Notes under the pieces: generated by a model | Told to the model about the DNA's origin: nothing | The model's input: only the letters and a program-made list of their open reading frames with translations | Databases searched by the model: none | Made by a program: the position numbers and the translations under genes | From: Entrophospora sp. SA101 | Taxonomy: Eukaryota > Glomeromycota > Glomeromycetes > Entrophosporales > Entrophosporaceae | Assembly (NCBI GenBank): GCA_958430865.1 | Contig: CAUDNR010000409.1 | Span: 1-32,150, forward strand | DNA: 32,150 nucleotides | Direction of reading: 5' to 3' | Part shown: positions 7,277-17,127 of the stretch, in pieces | How the letters are laid out: each line of letters opens with the position of its first letter | Position numbering within the stretch: position 1 is the first letter of the stretch

Positions 7277-9665
7277 ATGATTTCATCAGAACAAGCTCAT
7301 TCACCAACTTCACCAATTCCTAAAATTAATATTAAACTTGCTGATAACAATACCAATAAAAATAATAATAAAAACAATAACAATATGAATAAAAGGTCCA
7401 CATCAAGATCTAGGAGTCCAGGTCCACGACCAAAAAGTCCTTCAGGTGATAACTACAAAATGAATAACAATAACAACAACAATAATAACAACAACAAACT
7501 CATGACTTCACCAAAAAGGACCACCTCAAGATCCAGAAGTCCAAGACCAAAAAGTCCTGGTAGTAAAGACGCGGCCTCCTCACCACGATCAAAAAGCCCA
7601 TTTAGCAAACAGCATAATAGAGCTGATAGTGATAACACACCAGCAAACTTCTCATCACAAGATGTACGTCAAAATTTAAAGTCGCTAAATCCTTGGCTTG
7701 GACTTGTTACTTCAAGTTCTGGCGGTGGTTCTAAAAACCAGAATAGATTAAGTTTGCCACCAGATTTTGATTTAAATCATGTAATACGTGAAAGTAACGA
7801 ACGTTGGGCAAAACTAAATCTCATACCCATGGAACCGAAAGACAACAGCATGGGCAATTTTTCAAAGACTACAAGTCTTAGAGTCGCACCTATCACCATG
7901 CGACCTAAACTTGCAGTAGAAACATTCAACAACATTCCTGGTAGTAAATCGATGCAACGGACCGCTTCTGGACCTTACAATGGAAATAATAACAATTCAC
8001 CATTGTTGACTGCTGATGGGTTCCCGTTGATACGATCAAGAAGTTACAATTCTGCCGTTGAAGATGTCAATCGATCATCACCTGCTTTCGCCAAAGAAAT
8101 ACTGCCTCTCCAACATTCCTGGTTAGTAATGTTAATTAATATATAATGTGGTTGTGTTGTTTGTGAATGTACATTCTGTTTACTTACCTCATTATATAAA
8201 ACTGTTGATAATTAATTAGGACGATGTATTACGATAGTAAACCTGTTATGACACCTGGACCAAAAACTCCAACAGGAAAAGTTTCATATGAAGAAAATTT
8301 ACAAACGATAGGAGCCTTTAATAATGTACGCTATCTTTTATTCTTTCTTCCGGATAGGAAATAAAATAATTGGGATTTTTCACAATACTTATTATACTAT
8401 TCTTTTCGTTTATTCATTCATTAATTAATTAGGTACAATTATTTTGTCGTTATTTTAATTGGGTAAAGAAACCTAGTAAGTTGGCAATGAACACCAACTT
8501 CCACATATTTAAAAATAAGATTAAACCAATGTGGGAAGATCCAGCTAATGCTAATGTGAGTTTTATGATATTAATTTAATTCAAGAATAAATAAATAAAA
8601 ATATAGCAAAAAAAAAATTTATCGAACAATTTACTAATAATATTTATCTAGGGCGGTAAATGGGTAATCTCAATAAAAAATCCTCAATTACTTGATCGTT
8701 GTTGGACATGGCTTGTTTATGCGCTTGTTGGAGAAGACTTGGATGAAGCCGATGATATTTGTGGAGCAGGTACATTTATCATTAATTAATGAAGCTGAAA
8801 TTTGATTGTTTTTAAAGACAAGTTTTAATAATAATTTTTAAATGCTTTCTTTAGTGATGTCACGCAGAACTAGGGGGGATAGAATTGCTGTATGGGTTAG
8901 AGATAAAGATAATGTTCCTGTCATTAATGGCATTGGGTAAACATATATAAAATTGGTTCATCTATTTTTCATTTTATTTTATTGATTAATTAATTAATAA
9001 TTTTTTAATAATAGTAAGAGATTGTTGAAGCTTCTTGATTTACAGAATGAAAAAGGAATAGTAATGGACTTTCAAGTAAACTTCATTTGTTATATATTGC
9101 TTGATTTATTTGTTAATTGACCATGACGATGATGACAAATTACATAAAATTTACATACTTTTATTTTAATTGTAAATAGTTTAATGAAGATGCTTTAAAA
9201 TCAGGAACGTCATATAATAACCATGCGTACTTATCGCTGGAAAATCTTAAGCAAGAATTGGAAGCTGCAGAAAAATTAAAAGAAAATAGTAATAATACCT
9301 CAGAAGATAATATTAAGAAGAGTGAAAATGGTGAGAGTAGCACGATTGATGGAATTGCTAGTAATAATGATAAAGGAGAGATTGATAGTGATAATGATAA
9401 AGGAGATATCCGTAATAATAAGGATAAAGGAGAGATTAGTAGCAATAATGATAGAGGAGGGATTAGTAGTAATAATGAAAATGATATCATTAACGATACA
9501 ATCAATGCTACAAATACCAGTAGTAGTAGTAATACAACCAATTCTATTAGTAACAATAATAATACTGTTGCTGATGATAATTATAGTGAGACAGCTACAA
9601 GTGATAAAAATAATAATATAAATGATAAGATCGGTGATGATAAACCAAAAGAGCCAACAAGTTAA
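7277..9665 (+). CDS. eIF4E/4EHP-family mRNA cap-binding protein, seven exons
   Basis: Exons 7277-8121, 8220-8325, 8433-8555, 8652-8769, 8855-8936, 9015-9075 and 9180-9665, all GT-AG with matching phases, give 606 residues. The first ~275 residues are disordered, with poly-Asn and two SR/SP-rich blocks (RSTSRSRSPGPRPKSP). The eIF4E fold spans about 279-440: LPLQHSW, SYEENLQTIGAF, IKPMWEDPANANGGKW, DICGAV, RGDRIAVW. Aligned to human eIF4E, W102/E103 are kept (W351/E352), W166 is kept (W411) and the phosphate-contact bases are basic (R402, R404, R407). W56 is Tyr305, W46 is Tyr285, W43 is kept (W282) and W73 is Cys322. The PMWED..N.NGGKW and Tyr305 features are 4EHP-like, so translational repression or specialised cap binding is likelier than general initiation. 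The C-terminal ~150 residues are acidic and Asn-rich with about four GEI-type repeats. Confidence 0.9.
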
Positions 9666-10303
9666 ACAATAAAAATGACAATATATTCACACACATAACT
9701 GTATTAACCACATATAAATTTTTTTTGTATTTATTTTCTTTTCTCATAATTCCAAAAAAAAAAAAATATACATTTTTTAGCATATTTTCACTCGTATAGA
9801 TTTTTTTTATGTTAATTGTTATTATTATTAATTAATTTAAAATATTTAATTAAATTTTTTTTCTTCATTCAAATAAAATATTTGATTTTTTCAATGTATC
9901 ACAACGTTGTCTTACCTTTAATATTTTTAATAATTTATTTTGTGCTGATATTTTTGAAGAAAAAAAAAATAAAAAATATAAATAAATAAATAAATATATA
10001 TATATACTACAATAAAAGTATATAAATTATATAGAAAAGAATAATACAATATAATAATAATCATCAGAACCATTTTGAAGTCAATTTTGGTGGTTAAAAT
10101 AGCATTATAAAATAAGAAATTTTATTTTATGTGTGTAATATTATTCCCTTTCTCAGTTTTTAATCGTTATAACAAATTCTAAACTAATTTATTTTTATTT
10201 TTTTATAATAGTTTTCGGATTTTATAAGCATAATTCTTCCAAAAAAATTTAAATTATTATATATATATTTATATATATGTGCATGTATATATAAAAGTTT
10301 GCA
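9666..10303. other. Intergenic region between eIF4E-like and phosphatase genes
   Basis: This is very AT-rich spacer with A and T tracts, an (AAAT)n/(TA)n run near 9978-10006 and another TA-rich run at about 10258-10292 just before the next start. It holds the 3' end of one gene and the promoter of the next. No ORF supported. Confidence 0.6.
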
Positions 10304-12302
10304 ATGAGTCAGTCGTTGATCAGTCAAGTTACTCCCGAGAATGAGAACACTCCGAATATAATAACGCAACCTTCAGAAACAAAGCGTTCTATTTCTACAA
10401 AGTTAGAAGGTAACGTGCGTCTGTCTAAATTTTTTTTTTACGAATGAATTTAATTCTATAAAAAAAATATGCGTTAAAAATAATAATAATAAATTAATTA
10501 TGTAATTAATATGTAAATATTATTAATAAGCTATATACTAATTCCGAGAAAAAATTAAAATTAGAGGAATAACAATACAAGATAATTTATTTAAATTCAC
10601 TAATATATTAATTGATTACTTGTATAGATTCTACAATTCGATCTACAACACCTTCAAAAACCATACCAAATACAACTACTACGACAACCCTTGCTAATAG
10701 TACAAACACAAATAATAATAATACACCTTCAACTATTATTACCAACACTACAGCAACTCCTAAGTCAACATCTAATAATAATTCAAAAATTGCACGTTCT
10801 CAACGTTCAATTTTTTCTTTGATTTTTTGTTGTACGTGGAGTTCTAATAACATTATAATAAATCCTAATAATAATAATAACAATAACAATAATAGTCATC
10901 ATATTAATACTATAAATACTAATACTAATATTAACAATAATACTAATAATGATAATGTTAATGATGATAAGGTAGAATGTAAAGAAAATATTATTAATGC
11001 ATCTAACAAAAATATTGACAATGACAAGAATAAGACTATCACAAATACGACATCCGAAACTAATAATAATAAAAATGTTATTACAAAAATTAGTAATAAT
11101 AGTCTTAATAATAATAGTGACAATAATAACAATGAAAAAATAAAAATTAGTCAAGATAATAAAAATAACATTGATAATAGTAACATTAATAGTAATAACA
11201 ATAGCAGTAATAATAGTAGTAACGTTACTGATAACATTATTTCTAGTGTTGACAGTAGTAATAATAGTGGCAATAATAACGATGATAATGAGGGCAATAT
11301 CAATGCACCAGATTCAGTAGAGGCTCGAAAAATAGAGGTAGGTATTAATCAAAAAAGCCCAATAATAATTATTATTATTATTGCATTTAGATTTAATTAT
11401 GATTATTATTAGATAAAATAAGATTTTAATTTTTTTATTATGAATTTTAGGCTGGGCAAAAATGGTTACTTGAACCAATAGGCACTGAACACACAGGTAA
11501 AAAATGTTTAGTACTGGATTTGGATGAAACATTAGTACACAGTTCATTCAAGGTAATAATGGTGACGATAATAGATAATCAAGATGACTATTATTAACGT
11601 TATAGAAAATTAATTAATAATTAATTAATTATTATTATTATTAGATGATTAGCCATGCAGATTTTATTGTACCGGTTGAAATTGAAAATCAAATACACAA
11701 TGTTTATGTAATTAAACGTCCTGGTGTTGATCAATTTTTGAAAAAAATGGGTGAATTATATGAAATTGTCGTTTTCACCGCAAGTTTATCAAAGGTTCGA
11801 TTTTAAATAACTTCAAGGAATCAATTTTTTTTTGAAAATACTTATTTATATTTCACATTTATTGTTTGAATAAATCAATAGTACGCAGATCCAGTCCTTG
11901 ACATTTTGGATATACATAAAGTAGTAAAACATCGATTATTCAGAGAATCATGTTATAATCATAAAGGAAATTATGTAAAAGTTAGTAATTATATTTATTA
12001 TTGTTATTTATTATAATTTAAAATTTCTAAAATTTGTTTAATTAAATATTTTCAATTTCTAGGATCTTTCACAACTTGGTAGAGAACTAAGAGATACGAT
12101 CATAATTGATAACTCACCTGCCAGTTACATCTTTCATCCAACAAACGCTGTTCCAATTTCATCATGGTTCAATGATCCACATGATACTGAACTATTAGAT
12201 CTGATTCCATTTCTAGAAGATTTAACTATCGTAGATGATGTCATGGTTGTATTGGACTCCTCTAGTAACCTACAACTACAAGACGACTTACTTGAGGAAT
12301 AA
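10304..12302 (+). CDS. Psr1/SCP-type CTD-like phosphatase (NIF/FCP1 homology), six exons
   Basis: Exons 10304-10409, 10628-11337, 11451-11552, 11645-11794, 11882-11980 and 12063-12302 are all GT-AG and in phase, giving 468 residues. The catalytic domain starts near residue 288: [16 protein letters not shown] contains the DxDxT signature (D295 nucleophile, D297, T299). [17 protein letters not shown] and the downstream [10 protein letters not shown] with [15 protein letters not shown] are typical of SCP/Psr phosphatases. Near residue 103 lies [12 protein letters not shown], matching the N-terminal Cys-Cys segment of yeast Psr1/2 and animal CTDSP proteins, which is palmitoylated for membrane anchoring. 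Between anchor and catalytic domain is a linker of ~165 residues, mostly Asn with Ser, Asp and Thr, much longer than in animal SCPs. It probably dephosphorylates Ser/Thr sites at the plasma membrane in stress or ion signalling, as Psr1 does; that role is by family only. Confidence 0.92.
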
Positions 12303-12347
12303 ATAGCGGTAGTAGTAATATACATAATTTATAATTTATAAGTATAT

Positions 12348-12382
12348 AAATATATATATATATATATATAATATATAATATA
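12348..12382. repeat. TA dinucleotide microsatellite
   Basis: Alternating TA over about 35 bp, slightly broken at its right end, 45 bp after the phosphatase stop codon. Confidence 0.8.
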
Positions 12383-12703
12383 GAATTTCATAAAATTTTG
12401 GTAATTTTAATACACTACAAGTTACATAAATAACTATCATATAGTAAATTATTAATTTTAATAATAGTAATCTTAATAATCCTAATAATCCTAATATATA
12501 GTAGTAATAGCAACCCTTAATCCTAATCTTAATAATGTTCATGTTTACTTACTACTTTCTTTTAATTCAAAATTTTGGTTTTGGAAGAAAAAGAGAAAAT
12601 CTTGAATTATAAGTAAAGTTTTGTAGAAATTTTTTTAAAAAATAAAAATTTTCATTTTTTCAAATTTTTTTTCTATAAATAAATTCACTCAACCCAATTC
12701 AAT

Positions 12704-12755
12704 TCAAAATCAAATCAAATCAAATCATTTATTTATTTATTTATTTATTTATTTT
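12704..12755. repeat. AAATC pentamer run followed by an ATTT tetramer run
   Basis: About four copies of AAATC run directly into about seven copies of ATTT. Two adjoining microsatellites of different unit length. Confidence 0.8.
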
Positions 12756-13017
12756 TGCAAAAAATATATAGAGAACGTAATAAATAATAAATCAAGTACG
12801 ATGGACATATTAATATGTGGCAGTGTCACCTTAAAAGACAGTTGTAAATTAAACAAGATTATCACATTTTTCTTTTTATTTTGTTCTATATATACATATA
12901 CATATATTTTTTAAACAATTACCAACTACAATAAAAATAATCGCAAAAATAAAATAAAATAACAACTGACCGATAACGTTCGAATTTCATTCTCTTCATC
13001 AACAATAATTTAAAAGT

Positions 13018-15960
13018 ATGACTTTATTACAAAAAGGTAATAGGAAAAGACGTTACAGTCAAAGTAGTGATGACGAAACTTCTCAAGACAGTAGTATTGG
13101 TAGCGGAGAAGTTAGTAATGATGATCATAATGTAAATAATGATAATAGCGCCTGTAGTGGAGACAGTGATAATCATAGTAGTGGCGATAATAAACGATTG
13201 ATTAGTAGTGGTGGCAGTAGTGAGGATGAAAGGAATAGTGTTACTAGCAGTGGTAGTAGTAATAATAGTAATAGACGAATAACTAGAAGTAGAAATATTA
13301 AAAATAACAGTAATAATAATAATAATAAAAGAAGAAAAAGAAGAAGCAGCAGTAGTGGTAGTAGTAGTGTTAATGGTGATGGTGATATTAGTAGTACTAA
13401 TAGTGCTACCAGTAACGACGGTAATGTGAGTGGTGACAGTAATGGAAGTGTAAATAGTAACGTTACTAGTAATAATAGTATTCACAGTAGTATAAATGTT
13501 AGTAGTGGAAGTAGAAGAAATAATATAAATAATAATTTTAATAATACAACTTCTACCCCCATTAATAATTCTACTGCCAGCAGCACTAACGATAACAACA
13601 ACGACAATAATAGAGCAAAACGTATTTGTTCTACATCAACAACAAGTACCATTATTACAATCAAGATGACAACAATAACTCATACAGACATTCACAAAGT
13701 ATCCACCACAAATACAACTGTCACAACTGAAATTTCACCTATTTCAACTGAAACAGTTGCAGACACTCAGTCATACAATATCCAAGCAACTGAAAATCAA
13801 CCCTATGTACATTATAATCCTCCCAAGTCTTCATCTTCTTCTCAAGCACCATTAACTGCTACAAGAACTTCTCCGATCAACGACAATAACATTAATAAAA
13901 ATATGGAGGATCCTATCAATCATAATCCTAATAATCCTAATTTAAATCCACCCATACCCACAACTTCAACTGATGACATTAATAATAACAGTAGCAGTAC
14001 CAATAAGGGTAAAGCACCTGTATATTTAAATTCAAATGATGCCATTAATGGTAGTAATAATTGTAGTAGCGATGGCAATAATAATAAGGGGAAAGCGCTT
14101 ATACTTTTAAATGCGAATGATGACATTAATGGCGGTGGCAGTAATAACAATAGTAATAATAATAATAATAGCAACAACAACAACAATAATGTTAACGATA
14201 ATAATAATAATGTTAATAATAATAATAATAATGATAATAATAATTTTAATGACTACCTATCAACAATATCAACGGCAACAACCACTGCAATTAATGCTTT
14301 TACTGCATCTACTAGTGGATCTACTACTTCCACTATTGCTACTGCTTCTACAAGTGCTGCTGCTTTTGCTGCCACTTCTACCGCTGCAGCTGTTTCTTAT
14401 GCTCCTTATATTGCAAACTCTATTCAACGAATTGGTGGTGATCAATCTGCTACAAGAATTGCTCTCGAATCGATCTCTAGAAATCTTGCCACTTCTTCTT
14501 CAGCAACCACTCCCAGCGCAACAGCTAAATCATTAAATGATAATCCAGTTATATCCTCTCCACAATCAGGCTCTTCTCCGATTAATAATATTAGCATTAA
14601 CAATCTCATCAATAGTAATAATAATAATAATCAAAATTCAAATTATTCACTTGTTAATCAAAACCAGACAATCAATTTAACATCTTCACCCTCGACAACA
14701 ACTTCAACTTCTCCTCAAAACAAAATCCCTTCTATTAATAATATCATTCACAATAACAATGATCCATTAACATCTCCTTCAATCCCAAATCCAATTCCAA
14801 ATATATTGTCACCAACTTTCGAGCAACGACTACCAATAACCGAACAGATGACAAATACATCAATATCAACACCTTCAAAAAGATCAGAGTTAATTAACAC
14901 AACATCGTCGTCATTATATGAACAACCACAGCCACCATCATCTCCTTATGATATGTCCTCACCAATTTCTTCAAAAACAACAACGACACCACCTAGACAA
15001 AGCAATATTAGTATGTTGCTAAATAACAATAATACTGACTATCATAGTAGTGCTAAATCAACAAGTACTGCCACCATCTTTTCAAATGCTTCTGCTATTT
15101 CTGCATCTAGTCCTCCAGTACTTGCTACTACTGTCAATATTGATAACAATACTAGAAACATATATGATGAGATAATTGATGAAATTAATCAAGTAAATAG
15201 TAATAATAATAATTATGATAATAATAGTGATTTTAGTAATAATATTAATATTGATGACGATAATAATAATTATGATGATGATGGTGATAATAATGATACG
15301 ACTGAAATATTAAATAATAATAGTAATAGTAATATTGTAAAGGATGAGACAGCTAATAATGATATGGTACTTAAATTGGAAGCTGATCAAGCAAACAACT
15401 TTCAAGGATTATTAGAACAATCAGCATCACCAACACAACAACGACGACAACAGCAACAATCACTAGCATTACCACCACAATCATCAACATCATCAGAAAT
15501 AACGTATCATATTCTTCCAGACTTGGACACATTAGAATGTGTTGCAGATGTCTGGAATGAGTGGATGTCAGGTATAGATGGCTATCCATCCATTATAAAA
15601 TCATTGGAGACTTATGATATGAGGTGGGCCAATGATAATAAAGAAACTTTGCTTTCACGAAAGAAAATCGTGAAAGAATTACAAGATCGATCGAGATCTG
15701 GATCTGTAGGGATCGATCAAGCAATTAGAGAGTTGGAAGTGATGAGAAACGGTAACCGTTTAACTTGGTTATCTAAAAAATTAAATATAAGAAAAAGGAT
15801 AACTGGTCATGGTAGTAGTAGCAGTAATAGTAATAATAATGGAAGTGGCAATGGTAGTAATCGTAATGGTAACAACCATCCAGGATCATCATCATCATCA
15901 TCATCACCGACAAAACGAGTTAATACTCGTAGCAATCGTACAAATAAAAAATCAAAATAA
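13018..15960 (+). CDS. Asn/Ser-rich transcription factor with C-terminal GCR1-type DNA-binding domain
   Basis: One exon encodes 980 residues. Most of the protein is low complexity: Ser/Asn/Gly, basic patches that could be nuclear signals (NRKRRYSQSSDDE, NNKRRKRRSSSS), Thr/Ala-rich and Asn/Asp-rich blocks, and a Gln patch (TQQRRQQQQS). At about residues 832-907 the sequence becomes ordered: ILPDLDTLECVADVWNEWM, IDGYPSIIKSLETYDMRW, LLSRKKIVKEL, IDQAIRELE. This is the pattern of the GCR1_C domain (VxDLWxEWxxGxxGxPSIxxL..Y...WR......SRRK.I...I), the DNA-binding domain of yeast Gcr1, Hot1 and Msn1. A basic Ser-rich tail follows (KRVNTRSNRTNKKSK). It is likely a nuclear activator or repressor; the target genes cannot be read from sequence. 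The Asn/Ser runs come from AAT/AGT trinucleotide repeats. Confidence 0.85.
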   Translation: MTLLQKGNRKRRYSQSSDDETSQDSSIGSGEVSNDDHNVNNDNSACSGDSDNHSSGDNKRLISSGGSSEDERNSVTSSGSSNNSNRRITRSRNIKNNSNNNNNKRRKRRSSSSGSSSVNGDGDISSTNSATSNDGNVSGDSNGSVNSNVTSNNSIHSSINVSSGSRRNNINNNFNNTTSTPINNSTASSTNDNNNDNNRAKRICSTSTTSTIITIKMTTITHTDIHKVSTTNTTVTTEISPISTETVADTQSYNIQATENQPYVHYNPPKSSSSSQAPLTATRTSPINDNNINKNMEDPINHNPNNPNLNPPIPTTSTDDINNNSSSTNKGKAPVYLNSNDAINGSNNCSSDGNNNKGKALILLNANDDINGGGSNNNSNNNNNSNNNNNNVNDNNNNVNNNNNNDNNNFNDYLSTISTATTTAINAFTASTSGSTTSTIATASTSAAAFAATSTAAAVSYAPYIANSIQRIGGDQSATRIALESISRNLATSSSATTPSATAKSLNDNPVISSPQSGSSPINNISINNLINSNNNNNQNSNYSLVNQNQTINLTSSPSTTTSTSPQNKIPSINNIIHNNNDPLTSPSIPNPIPNILSPTFEQRLPITEQMTNTSISTPSKRSELINTTSSSLYEQPQPPSSPYDMSSPISSKTTTTPPRQSNISMLLNNNNTDYHSSAKSTSTATIFSNASAISASSPPVLATTVNIDNNTRNIYDEIIDEINQVNSNNNNYDNNSDFSNNINIDDDNNNYDDDGDNNDTTEILNNNSNSNIVKDETANNDMVLKLEADQANNFQGLLEQSASPTQQRRQQQQSLALPPQSSTSSEITYHILPDLDTLECVADVWNEWMSGIDGYPSIIKSLETYDMRWANDNKETLLSRKKIVKELQDRSRSGSVGIDQAIRELEVMRNGNRLTWLSKKLNIRKRITGHGSSSSNSNNNGSGNGSNRNGNNHPGSSSSSSSPTKRVNTRSNRTNKKSK
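14001..14150 (+). repeat. Internal 81-bp duplication in the GCR1-domain gene
   Basis: A segment encoding NKGKAPVYLNSNDAINGSNN is followed exactly 81 bp (27 codons) later by NKGKALILLNANDDINGGGS. The two copies are diverged but share KGKA.x.LN.ND.ING. It is an in-frame partial duplication, not a pure trinucleotide expansion. Confidence 0.75.
14150..14245 (+). repeat. AAT/AAC trinucleotide array coding poly-Asn
   Basis: AAT and AAC triplets, broken by a few GTT, GAT and AGT, encode long Asn runs. The mixed codons show it is older than a pure microsatellite. Confidence 0.8.
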
Positions 15961-16421
15961 GAATTTAATATTTTTGATTCTTTTGATTTTTACGGATTTT
16001 AGTTTATTATTATATATTTAGGATTTTCTTTGCAAAATGGTTTTTGCAAGATTATAATATAAATTAAAATATATTTTATTAATTACATTAAAAAATTTTT
16101 TGTACACAAAATAATCTATCATCAATACATTGATGAATCGTTTTGATGAAGATTTAAACCGTTATATAAAATCGCTGTTGCCGTGGAAAAAGAATTTCTT
16201 TTTCATGGGATCGCAAGACGAGCAAAATTTGGAACCAGCCGAATAATATTATCTTTGACAAGTACAAATATTTTTTTTACACATTTCATCTTTATCTTTT
16301 TTGATTAAAATATTTACACGCATAGAACTTTTTATTAATTCAAAATATTCTACAAATTTAGAATTCAATACTTTCTTTTTGCAAACTTTTTCAGAGCCAA
16401 TTTTTCAATAAAAAAGCACTA
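15961..16421. other. Downstream region of the GCR1-domain gene, with a short ORF
   Basis: AT-rich. A 37-codon ORF at 16133-16246 (starts MNRFDEDLNRYIK, ends NLEPAE) has more balanced composition than its surroundings, but I do not recognise it. It may be a gene fragment or 3' UTR sequence. Confidence 0.3.
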
Positions 16422-17125
16422 CACTCCAAAAGTATCCGAACGAGGTTTTTTAATAATTACGCAAAATGCCACATAATAATAATGAAAGTACATAAGTTTA
16501 TATCATTATATGGCTTAGGTTTGACGACTCTGCATATAAAACTCATTTTGTTACCATTCTTTTATGATTTTTAGTTAAAAAAGACGAATACTGGTTAAAT
16601 TTTTATTTTAATATTCTGTTGGCCATCTGTTATTAGAAGTACATACCTCAATCCTTCTTGATATAACACTCCGTGAGAAATTTTTTGATCTTCGACTTTC
16701 AATGACTTCGGCGGTCATTTCTTAGTGTGCCTTTAAATCTTCTGCAGTCTGACAGCATCACAAACTGTAGTCTTTGGAGTATTAAGTGTCTTTGCGTTTT
16801 TTGCAAGAGAATTATCACCTATTCTTAGACCTAAAATTTTTCCTCGGATAATTCTGAATTTTTATTTTTTGCCAGTTTTAAAAATCGATTTTTTTTTTGA
16901 TTAAATCAAATTCTCAGTATTGGTTGAACGTAAGGTTTCACTCGTTTATTTAAGATATAAAATTTTTGAGAAACATAAAAAATAAATCCGTGATTTTATA
17001 TGTAAAGTCGTCAAAACTTAAGTCATAAGTTTTTTTTAAAAAAACAAAAAATAAAAAGTTTATTTATTTATTTTATTAATTATGTGTAATTATTAAAAAA
17101 CCTTGTTCGAATGCTTTTTGGAGGG
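16422..17125 (-). mobile_element. Decayed Tc1/mariner-like element, internally deleted (about 704 bp)
   Basis: The ends CACTCCAAAAGTATCCGAAC and, in reverse complement, CCCTCCAAAAAGCATTCGAA form imperfect inverted repeats, each next to a TA (16420-16421 and 17126-17127). Similarity between the arms resumes further in (taggtttgacgactctgcat against taagttttgacgactttaca), so the arms were about 130 bp or more. Inside, the minus strand around 16620-16830 keeps fragments of a Tc1 N-terminal HTH in shifting frames: GLRIGDNSLAKNAKTLNTP followed by KTTVCDAV, then SRSVISRRIEV with NNRWPTEY. The catalytic core is gone. It is a different family from the element at 4969. Confidence 0.7.
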
Positions 17126-17127
17126 TA

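Larger units (their letters stand above)
12303..13017. other. Intergenic region upstream of the GCR1-domain gene
   Basis: AT-rich spacer of 715 bp with three simple repeats: a TA run (about 12348-12382), an AAATC pentamer run (about 12704-12726) and an ATTT run (about 12727-12755). It contains the 3' region of the phosphatase gene and the promoter and leader of the gene at 13018. No ORF supported. Confidence 0.6.

Noticed and set aside
9161..9556. Leu/Ser/Ile-rich minus-strand frame
   Set aside because: It lies opposite the last exon of the eIF4E-like gene and mirrors its Asn/Asp/Ser repeats.
10807..11154. Ile/Asn-rich minus-strand frames over exon 2 of the phosphatase gene
   Set aside because: Composition is that of reverse-complemented AAT triplets; the plus-strand gene has matching splice phases.
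13027..14186. Several Leu/Thr/Ile-rich minus-strand frames over the GCR1-domain gene
   Set aside because: They are antisense of poly-Asn and poly-Ser triplets with no domain.
14111..14536. A plus-strand Met/Ile/Leu-rich frame inside the GCR1-domain gene
   Set aside because: It is an out-of-frame reading of the same trinucleotide repeats.
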